From Mycolicibacterium cosmeticum (lineage in GTDB: Bacteria > Actinomycetota > Actinomycetes > Mycobacteriales > Mycobacteriaceae): a stretch of 64,000 nt of DNA. Below are positions 42,737 through 52,149 of the stretch, one piece after another. Under the pieces are notes generated by a model. It had not been told where the DNA came from and ran no database searches. It saw only the letters and a program-made list of their open reading frames with translations. A program made the position numbers and the translations under genes. Positions within the stretch are counted from its first letter, which is position 1. Each line of letters begins with the position of its first letter. The stretch spans positions 2,728,001 to 2,792,000 of the forward strand of contig NZ_CCBB010000001.1 in NCBI RefSeq assembly GCF_000613185.1, given 5' to 3'.

Positions 42737-43285
42737 ATGCGAGCCTTGATCGTCGTCGACGTGCAACGCGACTTCTGCGAGGGCGGCTCACTGGCCGTGG
42801 CCGGTGGCGCCGAGGTCGCCCGGGCGCTGACCGCGCTGTTGAGTGCGCACGAGTACGACCATGTGGTGGCCACCAAGGACCACCACATCGATCCCGGTTC
42901 GCATTTCTCCGACGAGCCGGATTACCGGGAGTCCTGGCCGCGCCACTGCGTGGCGGGTACGCCAGGGGTGCAGTTCCATCCGGACTTCGACCCGTCGGCG
43001 GTCGAGGCGGTGTTCACCAAGGGTGAGTACGCGGCCGCCTACAGCGGTTTCGAGGGTGCCGACGCGTCGGGCACCGGGTTGGCTTCGTGGCTGCGGTCGC
43101 GCGGGGTGGACGAGGTGGACGTGGTGGGTATCGCCACCGACTACTGCGTGAAGGCGACCGCGGCCGACGCGGCGGCCGAGGGTTTCCGCACCCGCGTGCT
43201 GCTCGATCTCACCGCGGGCGTGGCACCGACGAGTACGGCGGAGGCGGTCGACGCCTTGCGTTCGGCCGGCGTCGAGGTCGTCTAG
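42737..43285 (+). CDS. pncA: Nicotinamidase/pyrazinamidase
   Basis: 182 aa. Catalytic triad: Asp8 in IVVDVQRDF, Lys in FTKGEYAAAY (about 95) and Cys in GIATDYCVKATA (about 137). The metal site is DHHIDPGSHF plus RHCVAG. It converts nicotinamide to nicotinate and activates pyrazinamide. The ATG at 42737 lies 5 bp after TAGGCT, pointing to a leaderless message. The motif around residue 57 keeps His, so the pyrazinamide-relevant metal site looks intact. Confidence 0.95.
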   Translation: MRALIVVDVQRDFCEGGSLAVAGGAEVARALTALLSAHEYDHVVATKDHHIDPGSHFSDEPDYRESWPRHCVAGTPGVQFHPDFDPSAVEAVFTKGEYAAAYSGFEGADASGTGLASWLRSRGVDEVDVVGIATDYCVKATAADAAAEGFRTRVLLDLTAGVAPTSTAEAVDALRSAGVEVV

Positions 43286-43407
43286 CCGGGGGTGGTGGTG
43301 TGGTGGTTGCCCGCCTCTGAGCGACTTTTCAGCGACAACGGTCGAATGTGTTGCTGCCGTGGGTTTTTCTGCGGTCGGTTGTCGGGGCCCCGGAGTAGGG
43401 TGAACGT

Positions 43408-44916
43408 ATGTTCGATCCGGCTTCCCTGGGTGCTGCGGAGCTGATCGATGCGCTGCGGGACAGGACCCGCAGTGAGGCGGTGGCCGCTTCCGACCGATTG
43501 GCGGTGATTGCGGCGATCGTCGCCCGGCATTGCGATGACGAGGACGACGAGATCGCTCACGCGGCGATCGACGGTTGGGAGTGCGCCACCGCCGAGGTGT
43601 CAGCCGCCTGCGGACTGACCAAGCAGGCCGCGGCGGGGCAGATGCGCATCGCGGTCGCCTTGCGCGACCGGCTACCGAAAGTCGGCGCGCTGCTGGCCGC
43701 CGGGGACGTCTCGGCGAGAATCGCCGCCGCGATCACGTGGCGCACCCGCCTGGTGATTCACGAGGAAGCTCTGGCCCTCATCGACGCTGCCCTCGCCGGC
43801 ATCGCCGCCCAGCTGGGGACGTTGTCACAGAAGAACATCGAGGACAGCATCGACGTGTGGATCGAGAAATTCGATCCGAGCGCCGTGCTGGGCGCCCGCA
43901 GCGCCGCCCAGTCGCGCTATCTGGAATTCGGGGGTGCTGACGATCTCGCCGGCACCATCGGGGTCTACGGGCGGCTGCTGGCCACCGACGCCGCGGTGCT
44001 GCGGAGTCGGCTCACCGCGATCGCCGCCACCGTCTGTGACGACGACCCCCGCACCACCACCCAGCGGATGGCCGATGCGCTGGGTGTGCTCGGCGCCGAC
44101 CCGACCGCCGACCGGCTGGCCTGCCAATGCGGCAATCCCGAATGCCCCGCAGCGGGCGAAGACCCCCGCGCGGCCGCGGTCACCGTGTACGTGCTCACCG
44201 ACGCAATGCCCGGCGCGGATGCCGACCGCGCACCGACCGAGCCGCCACCTGGGCCCGACCCAGCCCCCGACTCGGGGTCGGCCGGTGCGACACCCGGCCC
44301 GCCGCCACCGGCGACACCTCGAGATCCCCAACTGCGAACCACACCAGGCGTGCTGCTCGGTGGAGGCGTCCTGCCCGCCCCCATGCTGGCCGACCTCGTC
44401 ACCGCCGGCGCCCGCATCAAAACCCTGCCCACCCCCGCCGACCTGCCCGCCGAACCCGGCTACCGGCCGTCGGCGACTCTGGCCACCTGGGTCCGCACCC
44501 GCGACCTCGTCTGTAGCTTCCCCGGCTGCACCCACTCCGCCCAGCGCTGCGACGTCGACCACGTCATCCCGTGGCCCGCCGGAGCCACCCACCCGGGCAA
44601 CCTCTCGGCCAAATGCCGCACCCACCACCTACTCAAAACCTTCGGCGGGTGGACCGACCGACAACACCCCGACGGCACCCACACCTGGACCAGCCCCACC
44701 GGTCACACCTACACCACCGTGCCGCTGACTCGAATCCTCTTCCCCGACAGAGTCATTCACACTCCCGCACCACCAGCCCAAGCGGTCACCACCACCAGCG
44801 ACCGCCATTTGGCGATGCCCCGGCGCCGACGCACACGCACCGAAACCCGCACCGCCCGCATCACCGCCATGCGCCGACTCAACCAGGACACCTATGCCGA
44901 ACCCCCGCCCTTCTGA
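43408..44916 (+). CDS. DUF222/HNH endonuclease domain protein (REP13E12-type)
   Basis: 502 aa. The N-terminal DUF222 helical region is followed by a Pro-rich spacer (about 270-300) and an HNH nuclease module: CSFPGCTHSAQRCDVDHVIP, THPGNLSAKCRTHHLLKTFG (Cys pair, DH, N, H). This is the repeated mycobacterial family related to REP13E12; members are often strain-variable and can recombine. TAGGGT lies 6 bp before the ATG, so the message is probably leaderless. Its 3' end overlaps the convergent hydratase by 25 bp. Confidence 0.9.
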   Translation: MFDPASLGAAELIDALRDRTRSEAVAASDRLAVIAAIVARHCDDEDDEIAHAAIDGWECATAEVSAACGLTKQAAAGQMRIAVALRDRLPKVGALLAAGDVSARIAAAITWRTRLVIHEEALALIDAALAGIAAQLGTLSQKNIEDSIDVWIEKFDPSAVLGARSAAQSRYLEFGGADDLAGTIGVYGRLLATDAAVLRSRLTAIAATVCDDDPRTTTQRMADALGVLGADPTADRLACQCGNPECPAAGEDPRAAAVTVYVLTDAMPGADADRAPTEPPPGPDPAPDSGSAGATPGPPPPATPRDPQLRTTPGVLLGGGVLPAPMLADLVTAGARIKTLPTPADLPAEPGYRPSATLATWVRTRDLVCSFPGCTHSAQRCDVDHVIPWPAGATHPGNLSAKCRTHHLLKTFGGWTDRQHPDGTHTWTSPTGHTYTTVPLTRILFPDRVIHTPAPPAQAVTTTSDRHLAMPRRRRTRTETRTARITAMRRLNQDTYAEPPPF

Positions 44917-45752
44917 GGTGATGTGCGCTCCCGAGTCGGGTCCACCGGCCGGCCGGTCCATCTGGGCGGCCGCTGATCCAGGTGCGCACGCACCCCTTCG
45001 CGGGCGTCGTCGTGGCCCATCAGGTGCAGGTGGATATCGGTCTCGCGGGCACCGACCTGCTCTCGCGTCAGCCCGAACGAATCCCACAGCAGCCGCTTGC
45101 TGGCGGCCACCGACATCGGCGCGGTGTTGTCCGCGATATCGCGGGCGATCTCGAGTGCGGCGGGCAGCACCTGCGCCGAGTCCAACGCTTGGCTGCCCAG
45201 TCCCAGCTCGACCGCCCGCCGACCGTCGAAAGTCCGTCCCGTCAGCAGGATTTCGGCGGCCACGGACATCCCCACCAAGCGCGGTAACAGCCAGTGCGAG
45301 TATGCGTCCCCCACCACACCGCGGCGCACCTGCACCACGCCACAGCGCGCGTCCGCGGCGAAGATCCGGATATCGCACTGCAGGGCCAAGGTCAGCCCGA
45401 GGCCGATGGCATGCCCGTTCACCGCGGCGATCACCGGCTTGTCGAGGGTCCAGGCCGGCACCTCGATCCCGGCGGCGCTGAAGCCCGCGCCCGGTTCGGT
45501 GAAGGTGCGCTCCCCGGCGCCCAGGTCGGCACCCGCGCAGAACGCCGGCGGAGCGCCGGTGAGCACCACCGCTCGGACGTCGTCATCGGCGGCACAGCGG
45601 CGGTAGGCGTCGGCGAGCTCTTCGCGCATGCCGTCGCCGATGGCATTGCGCCGCTCGGGCCGGTTCAGGGTGATGACGGCGACGCCGCCGTCGACATCGA
45701 GCAGCAGCGTCCGGTACGGGGGCACCACCTCATCATGGGGTACCGCGCACAC
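44892..45752 (-). CDS. Enoyl-CoA hydratase/isomerase family protein
   Basis: 286 aa, crotonase fold. VAVITLNRPERRNAIGDGM, the oxyanion-hole segment PPAFCAGADLGAG and AAVNGHAIGLGLTLALQCDI are conserved. The second catalytic Glu position lies in RGVVGDAYSHWLLPRLVG, where a Gly-Asp replaces the usual Glu of hydratases, so it may be an isomerase or another crotonase. The GTG at 45752 lies 7 bp after a minus-strand TATTTG, suggesting a leaderless start. It is divergent from MarR and shares its operator. Confidence 0.85.
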   Translation of the reverse strand: MCAVPHDEVVPPYRTLLLDVDGGVAVITLNRPERRNAIGDGMREELADAYRRCAADDDVRAVVLTGAPPAFCAGADLGAGERTFTEPGAGFSAAGIEVPAWTLDKPVIAAVNGHAIGLGLTLALQCDIRIFAADARCGVVQVRRGVVGDAYSHWLLPRLVGMSVAAEILLTGRTFDGRRAVELGLGSQALDSAQVLPAALEIARDIADNTAPMSVAASKRLLWDSFGLTREQVGARETDIHLHLMGHDDAREGVRAHLDQRPPRWTGRPVDPTRERTSPQKGGGSA

Positions 45753-45757
45753 CGCTT

Positions 45758-45784
45758 CAAATACCTCTGTAACAGAGGTAATAT
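45758..45784. promoter_or_regulatory. MarR-type palindrome between two leaderless divergent promoters
   Basis: TACCTCTG-TAA-CAGAGGTA (45762-45780) is a perfect 8-bp-arm palindrome. It overlaps TAATAT (45779-45784), the -10 of marR whose GTG follows 6 bp later, and abuts the minus-strand TATTTG (45758-45763), the -10 of the hydratase. One bound dimer would block both. Confidence 0.8.
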
Positions 45785-45790
45785 GGCGGT

Positions 45791-46246
45791 GTGGATACGC
45801 ACCCCGACCTGGTCACCGAGCTGTTCGGCGTGGTGGGGCGGTTGCGCCGCCAGCTCCGCCGTTCGGCCGGGGGCCGCGGCTTCGACCGCACCGGGCTGAC
45901 CCAATCGCAGGCCGAGCTGTTGCGCCTGGTCGGCCGCAACCCGGACATCTCCGTGCGGGAGGCCGCCGCCGAACTCAGCCTGGCGCCCAACACCGCCTCC
46001 ACCCTGGTGTCCAGACTGGCCGCCGACGGTCTGCTCATCCGCGGGGTGGACGACACCGATCGCCGGGTCGGGCGGCTCCGGCTGGCGCCATCCGCGCAAC
46101 GCATCGCCGACGAATCCCGGCGCGCCCGCCGCGCCGCGCTGGCCGACGCCCTGGCCGAACTCGCCCCATCTCAAATCGACGAGCTGGCAAAAGGTTTGCA
46201 CGTCATCGCCGAGCTGACCCGGATCCTTCAGGAGAGGCAACCATGA
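45791..46246 (+). CDS. MarR-family transcriptional regulator
   Basis: 151 aa. Winged helix: TQSQAELLRLVGRNPDISVR, EAAAELSLAPNTASTLVSRL, and the wing GVDDTDRRVGRLRLA. Helical dimerisation segments lie at both ends. The GTG at 45791 is 6 bp from a TAATAT -10. The stop overlaps the ABC ATPase start (ATGA), so it heads an operon with a DrrAB-like exporter. By analogy it responds to a drug or phenolic compound and represses the exporter and the divergent hydratase. Confidence 0.9.
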   Translation: MDTHPDLVTELFGVVGRLRRQLRRSAGGRGFDRTGLTQSQAELLRLVGRNPDISVREAAAELSLAPNTASTLVSRLAADGLLIRGVDDTDRRVGRLRLAPSAQRIADESRRARRAALADALAELAPSQIDELAKGLHVIAELTRILQERQP

Positions 46247-47055
46247 CTTCCGCACCCTCGGCCATCGCCTGCGCCGGGCTCACGCACCGCTACGGCCAGT
46301 TCACCGCCGTGGACGACCTGAACCTAAAGGTGCGCACCGGCGAGACCATGGGACTGCTCGGCCCCAACGGCGCAGGCAAGACCACCGTCATCCGGGTACT
46401 GACCACCCTCACCCCGGTGCAACACGGCTCGGTCCAGATCTTCGGGCTGGACTCCCGGCGCAACACCATGGATATCAGGTTCAATATCGGTTATGTGCCG
46501 CAACAGCTTTCCATCGAGGCGGCGCTGACCGGCCGGCAGAACGTCGAGCTGTTCGCCCGGCTCTACGATGTGCCCCGTCGGGAGCGGGCCGAGCGGGTTG
46601 CCGACGCATTGGCCGCCATGCAGCTCTCCGATGTCGCCGATAACGTGGCCGGGACCTATTCCGGCGGTATGGTGCGCCGGCTGGAACTGGCGCAGGCACT
46701 GGTGAATCGGCCGTCGTTGCTGTTGCTGGACGAACCGACGGTGGGTCTGGACCCCATCGCGCGCGACAGCGTCTGGGAGCAGGTGGGCCGGATGAAAGCC
46801 GACTACGGCATGACCGTGCTGCTGACCACGCACTACATGGGTGAGGCGGACGCGCTCTGTGACCGGGTGGCACTGATGCACCACGGCCGCCTGCAGGCCG
46901 TCGGCACCCCGGCCGAGCTGAAGGCAACCGTCAGCGACACCGCCACCCTGGAAGATGTCTTCCGGCATTACGCGGGTTCGGATCTCGACGAGCCCACCCA
47001 GGCGGGTTTGCGCGAGGTGGCGGCGGCCAGGAGGACGGCGCGCCGTGTCGGCTGA
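46243..47055 (+). CDS. ABC exporter ATP-binding subunit (DrrA-type)
   Basis: 270 aa. Walker A GLLGPNGAGKTTVIRVL (about 36-52), Q-loop VPQQ, signature YSGGMVRRLELAQAL, Walker B LLLLDEPTVGLDP and H-loop LLTTHYMGEAD are all intact. A short C-terminal extension follows, as in daunorubicin-type DrrA. ATGA overlap with marR and an 11-bp overlap with the permease gene. It would energise export of a drug or lipid. Confidence 0.93.
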   Translation: MTSAPSAIACAGLTHRYGQFTAVDDLNLKVRTGETMGLLGPNGAGKTTVIRVLTTLTPVQHGSVQIFGLDSRRNTMDIRFNIGYVPQQLSIEAALTGRQNVELFARLYDVPRRERAERVADALAAMQLSDVADNVAGTYSGGMVRRLELAQALVNRPSLLLLDEPTVGLDPIARDSVWEQVGRMKADYGMTVLLTTHYMGEADALCDRVALMHHGRLQAVGTPAELKATVSDTATLEDVFRHYAGSDLDEPTQAGLREVAAARRTARRVG

Positions 47056-47857
47056 AACCATCACCCTGATCCGCGCGCCGCGCGGCTGGCGCCGAGTGCG
47101 CGGGCTGGCCATGCGCATCGGCGCCTTTGCCCTCGTCGAACTGCAGAAGCTCCGGCACGACCGCACCGAGCTGTTCACCCGCATGGTCCAACCGGCGCTG
47201 TGGCTGCTCATCTTCGGCCAGACGTTCAGCCGGCTGCACGTCATCGACACCGGCCACGTCGACTATCTGGCCTTCCTGGCGCCCGGCATCATCGCCCAGT
47301 CCGCGCTGTTCATCTCGATCTTCTATGGCATCCAGATCATCTGGGACCGGGACGCCGGCATCTTGGCCAAGTTGATGGTCACCCCCGCCCCACCGTCGGC
47401 ATTGGTGACGGGCAAGGCGTTCGCCGCCGGGGTGCGGTCGGTGGTGCAGGTCATCGGGGTGGTGGCGCTGGCCTATCTGCTCGGGGTGCACATGACGGTG
47501 AACCCGCTGCGCATCCTGGGTGCCATGGTCGTGGTGGTGCTCGGATCGGCGTTCTTCGCATGCCTGTCCATGACGCTCGCGGGGCTGGTCCGGCACCGCG
47601 ACCGCCTGATGGGCATCGGCCAGGCCATCACCATGCCGTTGTTCTTCGCCTCCAACGCGCTCTACCCGGTCGACGTGATGCCGCAGTGGCTGCGTTGGCT
47701 CTCGGCGGTGAACCCGTTGAGCTATGAGGTGAACGCGTTGCGCGGTTTGCTGATCGGCACCCCCTCCAACGGCTGGGTCGATATCGCGGTGCTGATCGCC
47801 GCCGCGGTACTCGGCATCGCCAGCGCGTCGGCGCTGCTGCGCCGCCTGGTGCGGTAA
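47045..47857 (+). CDS. ABC-2 type exporter permease (DrrB-type)
   Basis: 270 aa, six membrane helices. RTELFTRMVQPALWLLIFGQ in the first helix, FLAPGIIAQSALFISIFYGI, WDRDAGILAKLMVTPAPPSA between helices and MPLFFASNALYPVDVMPQWL before the last helices are the ABC2_membrane pattern. The GTG at 47045 overlaps the ATPase gene. It forms the transmembrane half of the exporter controlled by the MarR protein. Confidence 0.92.
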   Translation: MSAETITLIRAPRGWRRVRGLAMRIGAFALVELQKLRHDRTELFTRMVQPALWLLIFGQTFSRLHVIDTGHVDYLAFLAPGIIAQSALFISIFYGIQIIWDRDAGILAKLMVTPAPPSALVTGKAFAAGVRSVVQVIGVVALAYLLGVHMTVNPLRILGAMVVVVLGSAFFACLSMTLAGLVRHRDRLMGIGQAITMPLFFASNALYPVDVMPQWLRWLSAVNPLSYEVNALRGLLIGTPSNGWVDIAVLIAAAVLGIASASALLRRLVR

Positions 47858-47908
47858 GACACATCGGCGGCATATCGGGCACCCAGCTTGCCGGCGTTGA
47901 CTTGGGGC

Positions 47909-48184
47909 ATGGAAACCGACAGTCGCAGCACCGGATCCGTGGTCATCGTGCCGAACGCCGGGACGGTCGAGGGGCACCGTGCCGTGCGCGCACTGCTGGC
48001 CGCCGGGCACCGCGTGGTGGCCACCGACCGGCACGCGGCCGCGCTGGTACCGCTGCTGCAGGACCGCGACGCCGACCGGCTGTTGCTGCTGGCGGCCGAC
48101 ACCACCGACGCCGAGCAGTGGCGCTGCGTACTCGACAGGGCGGCAACACGATTCGGATCGGTGCCGCTGCCGCTGTCAGCGTGA
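47909..48184 (+). CDS. Truncated SDR-like Rossmann fragment
   Basis: 91 aa. VVIVPNAGTVEGHRAVRALLA, GHRVVATDRHAAALVPLLQD and a third strand resemble the first half of a short-chain dehydrogenase nucleotide-binding fold, but the chain stops after about 75 such residues, before any NNAG or YxxxK motif. The glycine-rich loop is also degenerate. It ends 9 bp inside the convergent GT39 gene. It is either a decayed gene end or a small stand-alone protein. Start ATG 47909, no strong ribosome site. Confidence 0.5.
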   Translation: METDSRSTGSVVIVPNAGTVEGHRAVRALLAAGHRVVATDRHAAALVPLLQDRDADRLLLLAADTTDAEQWRCVLDRAATRFGSVPLPLSA

Positions 48185-49966
48185 CGGCGCGGCCAGGTCG
48201 TACACCGTCGTCGAGCCGAGCACCGCGGCCGGGAAGTGGGCGGCCACCCACTGCGTGATATCGCCGTGGGCGCGGGTGTTCAGGGACGGCCCATGCCCCG
48301 AAGCCTTCTCCACCAGGTAGTAGCCGATCTGATGGCGGGCCACGTCCTGCTGGAACTGACCCAGCGTCGGCGCGGGATCGGTGCCGGAGAACCCTCCGAT
48401 CGCCATCACCGCGGTGTGGGTGGACAGCTCCAAACCCGCAGCGGTGTTGGAGCGTTCGACGGCCGCCGACCACCGGGTGTGGCTGGCCGACAACAGCGCA
48501 TCGAGTGCCGGGGTGTCCGCGTCGCGGCCCCACCCACCGGTGTCCTTCGCCGATCGGTGTGGGCCGACGGTCGGCCCACCACCTTGATGTGCGCTGGCGG
48601 CGGTGGCCACCGCGTAGGCCGCCGGACCGAGCAGGGCCGCGCAGACACCCAGCATCAGCGCCACCCGCACGGCGGCGGGGCGCCCGATCCAGAGCGCCAG
48701 GACCGCCGCCGCCAAGACCAGGATCGCCACGCGAATCCAGGGCTGCCAGTGCGGGTTCCGGTGTAACAGCCACCATCCCCAGGCCGCGGTGCCGGCGAGC
48801 AGCACCGTCAATCCCGATCGGCCGAACCAGCCGTCCCGGCACACCCACATCCGCCGTACACCGATCGCGTACATGGCGGCGACGGCCGGTGCCAGGGACA
48901 GGCAGTAGTAGGCGTGCACGGTGCCGTGCATCAGGCTGAGCACCACCCCGTCGACCACCATCCAGCCGCCGAACAGCATGGCGCCCGCGCGGATCCGGTC
49001 GGTGCGTGGTGCCCGCCCGCGTTCCACCAGGACCAGCGCGGTGGCCAGCAGCGCTCCGGGCAGCAGCCAGCCGATCTCGAAACCGAACTCGCCGTTGAAC
49101 AATCGGGTCAGGCCCTGCGATTGCCCGCCCCAGCCGCCGAGGTCACCGCCTTGACTGCTCATCGAGCCGAACATTGTGGTGTTGTGCCGGCCCAGGATTC
49201 GGGCAATGCCGTTGTAGCCCAGGACCAGGTTCATGAAGTTGTTGTCGGTGGACCCGGCCAGATACGGCCGCGACGACGCCGGCCAGACCAAGGTCAGCAC
49301 CACATACCAGCCGGCCGAGACCACAAACGCCACCAACGCCGCCAACAGGTGCAACAACCGCCGCCCCAGCACCACCGGCGCCGCAACCAGATACACCAGC
49401 CCGATCGCCGGCACCACCATCAACCCTTCGAGCATCTTGGCCAGAAAGGCGAACCCCAACGCCACCCCGGCCAACACCATCCAGCGGGCCCCGTTTCGGT
49501 CCAGTGCCCGCACCGCGCAATACGCCGCGGCCGTCATCAACAACACCATCGCCGCATCCGGGTTGTTGAACCGGAACATCAACACCGCCACCGGCGTCAA
49601 CGCCAACCCGGCACCGGCCAACAGGCCCGCCCACGGCCCACCGATCCGGCGCACCGCCCCGTACAGCAGTGCCACCGAGCCGACGGCCATCAACGCCTCG
49701 GGCACCAGCATGCTGGCGCTGCTGAACCCGAACAGCTGACCCGACAGGCCCATCACCCACTGCGACACCGGCGGCTTGTCCACCGTGATGAAATTGCGCG
49801 CATCCAGCGACCCGAACAGCAGCGCCTCCCAGTCCTGCGACCCGGCCTGAGCCGCCGCCGCATAGAACTGATTGCCCATCCCGTTGACCGTGATATGCCA
49901 CAGGTAGAACACCGCCGTCCCGATCAGCAGCGCGGCGAGGACGGCGCGGTCCCTCAGGTTGGTCAC
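48176..49966 (-). CDS. Family 39 membrane glycosyltransferase (ArnT/PMT-like)
   Basis: 596 aa, about twelve membrane helices. The first extracytoplasmic loop carries GMGNQFYAAAAQAGSQDWEA and ITVDKPPVSQWVMGLSGQLF, the acidic/DKPP signature of polyprenyl-phosphate-sugar-dependent GT39 enzymes. A soluble C-terminal domain follows (about 475-596: ALDALLSASHTRWSAAVERS, IGGFSGTDPAPTLGQFQ). The GTG at 49966 is the start. It probably transfers a sugar from a lipid carrier to an envelope acceptor. Confidence 0.9.
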   Translation of the reverse strand: MTNLRDRAVLAALLIGTAVFYLWHITVNGMGNQFYAAAAQAGSQDWEALLFGSLDARNFITVDKPPVSQWVMGLSGQLFGFSSASMLVPEALMAVGSVALLYGAVRRIGGPWAGLLAGAGLALTPVAVLMFRFNNPDAAMVLLMTAAAYCAVRALDRNGARWMVLAGVALGFAFLAKMLEGLMVVPAIGLVYLVAAPVVLGRRLLHLLAALVAFVVSAGWYVVLTLVWPASSRPYLAGSTDNNFMNLVLGYNGIARILGRHNTTMFGSMSSQGGDLGGWGGQSQGLTRLFNGEFGFEIGWLLPGALLATALVLVERGRAPRTDRIRAGAMLFGGWMVVDGVVLSLMHGTVHAYYCLSLAPAVAAMYAIGVRRMWVCRDGWFGRSGLTVLLAGTAAWGWWLLHRNPHWQPWIRVAILVLAAAVLALWIGRPAAVRVALMLGVCAALLGPAAYAVATAASAHQGGGPTVGPHRSAKDTGGWGRDADTPALDALLSASHTRWSAAVERSNTAAGLELSTHTAVMAIGGFSGTDPAPTLGQFQQDVARHQIGYYLVEKASGHGPSLNTRAHGDITQWVAAHFPAAVLGSTTVYDLAAPSR

Positions 49967-50032
49967 ACCGAACAGTCAGCCATCCCGACCGTGAGCGGAC
50001 CTGTGGGCCCGTCGTGAACCAGCTGTGCGCGG

Positions 50033-51247
50033 CTACCCGGCCGCGAGCCTGGTGACGGCACCCAGCGGGATCGGCAACCAGTCCGGGCGGTAGCGGGCTT
50101 CGTACCCGACCTCGTAGACGGCCTTGTCGAGCTCGTACGCCGCCAGCACCGCGGCCTGCTGGCGCGGGTCGGCGCCGGTGACGGCGGCGTAGCCCGCACA
50201 GAAGGCGCCGCACTGGGCGTCCACCCAGTGCCGTGCGCCCCGGGCGGCGTAGTCGTAGGACCGCAGCATTCCCGCGATATCGCGCAGGGCGGCGTCCGGG
50301 CGGCGGCGTTCGGCCAGCGGCTGCCCGGGCTCGCCTTCGAAATCGATGATCAGCCAGGTGGTCGGGGTACGCAGCACCTGGCCCAGGTGCAGGTCGCCGT
50401 GGATGCGCTGCACGGTCGCCGGCGTATCGGCGAGGGCGCGGTAACGCTGCTCGATGCGCGGGACGAACTCGCGCAATTGCGGCACCGCGCCGGCCGTGGC
50501 GTGCAGCCTCCGGATCCAGGTGTCGACGGGGAACGGCGCGGTCTCGGTGCCGAGCGTGGCCGCCAGCGCGGCGTGCACCGTGCCGACCGCCTCACCGAGA
50601 CGTCCCGACTCGGCCGTGAAGTCCGCCCCGTCGCGGGCCGCCGCCAGCGCCAGGTCCCAGCCGTCGGTCGAACCGGCGGCGAAGGTGGTCAGCATGCCGA
50701 GCGCGTACGGCTCGGCGCCTGCGGCCAGCTGGTAGCTGCCCAGCAGCGGCGTCACATGGGGGTTACCGGTCAGCGCGCGGGTCAGTTCGATATCGGGGTT
50801 GATGCCGGGGATGACCCGGCGGAACACCTTGAGAATGGCCTGATTTCCGAAGACCACGCTGGTGTTGGATTGTTCGGCGCCCAGCCGGCGACCCACCCGG
50901 TCGGCCGGCAGTTCGGCGCCGGGTTCACGCACGAAGGTGACCGGACCGGTCGAGGCCGAAGACGCGATCAGGTCCAGCAGGACACCGGCCGCGGCCGGGT
51001 CGGCCATCCCGTCGTAGCCGTCGCGGTCGCCGTCGGAGCCGATCCGGGCCGTGGCGTCACCGGAGCCCCACCGCACCAGGACCTGGTACTGCTCGGCCGG
51101 CCCGTCGGTGTAGTGGGCGTCGAGCAGCGCCAGATCGAGGTCCGGCGCCAGGGTCACGACATGCTCGGCCTTCACCGCGCTCAGTTGCCGGCCGCGGCCC
51201 GAATACCAGCGCTGCTGCGGCAGCCAGGTGTCGAACGGAAGGTTCAC
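50033..51247 (-). CDS. mak: Maltokinase
   Basis: 404 aa, aminoglycoside-phosphotransferase-like fold. [18 protein letters not shown] at the N-terminus, the catalytic loop [18 protein letters not shown] and metal-binding [20 protein letters not shown] are typical of Mak/Pep2. It phosphorylates maltose to maltose-1-phosphate for GlgE alpha-glucan synthesis. The GTG at 51247 was chosen; the product is shorter than M. tuberculosis Mak (about 455 aa). The usual partner treS is not adjacent, which is atypical for mycobacteria. Confidence 0.88.
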   Translation of the reverse strand: MNLPFDTWLPQQRWYSGRGRQLSAVKAEHVVTLAPDLDLALLDAHYTDGPAEQYQVLVRWGSGDATARIGSDGDRDGYDGMADPAAAGVLLDLIASSASTGPVTFVREPGAELPADRVGRRLGAEQSNTSVVFGNQAILKVFRRVIPGINPDIELTRALTGNPHVTPLLGSYQLAAGAEPYALGMLTTFAAGSTDGWDLALAAARDGADFTAESGRLGEAVGTVHAALAATLGTETAPFPVDTWIRRLHATAGAVPQLREFVPRIEQRYRALADTPATVQRIHGDLHLGQVLRTPTTWLIIDFEGEPGQPLAERRRPDAALRDIAGMLRSYDYAARGARHWVDAQCGAFCAGYAAVTGADPRQQAAVLAAYELDKAVYEVGYEARYRPDWLPIPLGAVTRLAAG

Positions 51248-51310
51248 TCCTCGTTCGTACCCGACCGCCGTTGTTCGTACACCCCGGCGGGTTCTGGGTA
51301 TGGTGCCGAC

Positions 51311-52117
51311 GTGGCTGACAAGTTGCGTGACCACGGTGACCCCGGCGATGCTCCGACGATCCCGCCGGCGCTGACGCCCGTCGTCAACGCCAGACGGCCG
51401 TCGGCGGCCGAGGAGGCCCGCACCATCGCCGCATCCACCAACGCGGGCACGCTGGCCACCCTGACCGCCGAGGGCGACCCGTGGGCGTCGTTCGTCACCT
51501 ACGGGCTGGTCGGCGGAGCGCCGGTGCTGTGCGTATCGAACCTCGCCGAGCACGGCCGCAACCTGGCAGGCGATCAGCGTGCCAGCATCGCCATCGTGGC
51601 ACCCGATCAGCCGGAGGATCCACTGGCGTCGGGCCGGATCACCCTGGCCGGGGTGGTCACCCGGCCCGCCGGTGACGAACTGGCGGCCGCTCGCCAGGCG
51701 CACCTGGACGCCGTACCGGCGGCGAAGTACTACATCGACTACAGCGACTTCACGCTGTGGGTGCTGCAGGTGCAACGGGTGCGCTGGGTCGGCGGTTACG
51801 GCCGGATGGATTCCGCCAGCGCAGCGGACTACGCCGCGGCCGAACCCGATCCGGTGTCGCCGCACGCGGCCGGCGCCGTCGCGCACCTCAACGCCGACCA
51901 CGCCGACGCGCTGACGGCCATCGCCCAGACCCTCGGCGGCTACCCCGACGCCACCGCCGCCACCTGCACCGGCGCCGACCGTTACGGCCTCGACCTGAGG
52001 GTGCTCACCCCGCGCGGGATGGCCTACACCCGGGCCGGTTACCCCGAGCCGATCAACGCGATCGGCGAACTGCGCGCGGCAGCAGTGGAACTCACCCGCA
52101 GGGCACGCCAGGGCTGA
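51311..52117 (+). CDS. HugZ-like split-barrel protein with DUF2470
   Basis: 268 aa. An FMN-binding/PPOX split barrel occupies about 25-180 ([46 protein letters not shown]), then DUF2470 (about 185-265: [20 protein letters not shown]). This is the layout of HugZ-type heme-binding or heme-degrading proteins. The GTG at 51311 lies 6 bp after TATGGT (51299-51304), so the message is probably leaderless. An 8-bp repeat GTTCGTAC at 51253 and 51273 lies upstream. Confidence 0.84.
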   Translation: MADKLRDHGDPGDAPTIPPALTPVVNARRPSAAEEARTIAASTNAGTLATLTAEGDPWASFVTYGLVGGAPVLCVSNLAEHGRNLAGDQRASIAIVAPDQPEDPLASGRITLAGVVTRPAGDELAAARQAHLDAVPAAKYYIDYSDFTLWVLQVQRVRWVGGYGRMDSASAADYAAAEPDPVSPHAAGAVAHLNADHADALTAIAQTLGGYPDATAATCTGADRYGLDLRVLTPRGMAYTRAGYPEPINAIGELRAAAVELTRRARQG

Positions 52118-52149
52118 TCGGCCTGACCAGGGTGCAATACGATTCGGGT

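Noticed and set aside
43408..44916. Mobile element based on the HNH/DUF222 gene
   Set aside because: No terminal repeats, target duplication or partner genes were seen; the family is repeated in mycobacteria but this copy looks like a single gene.
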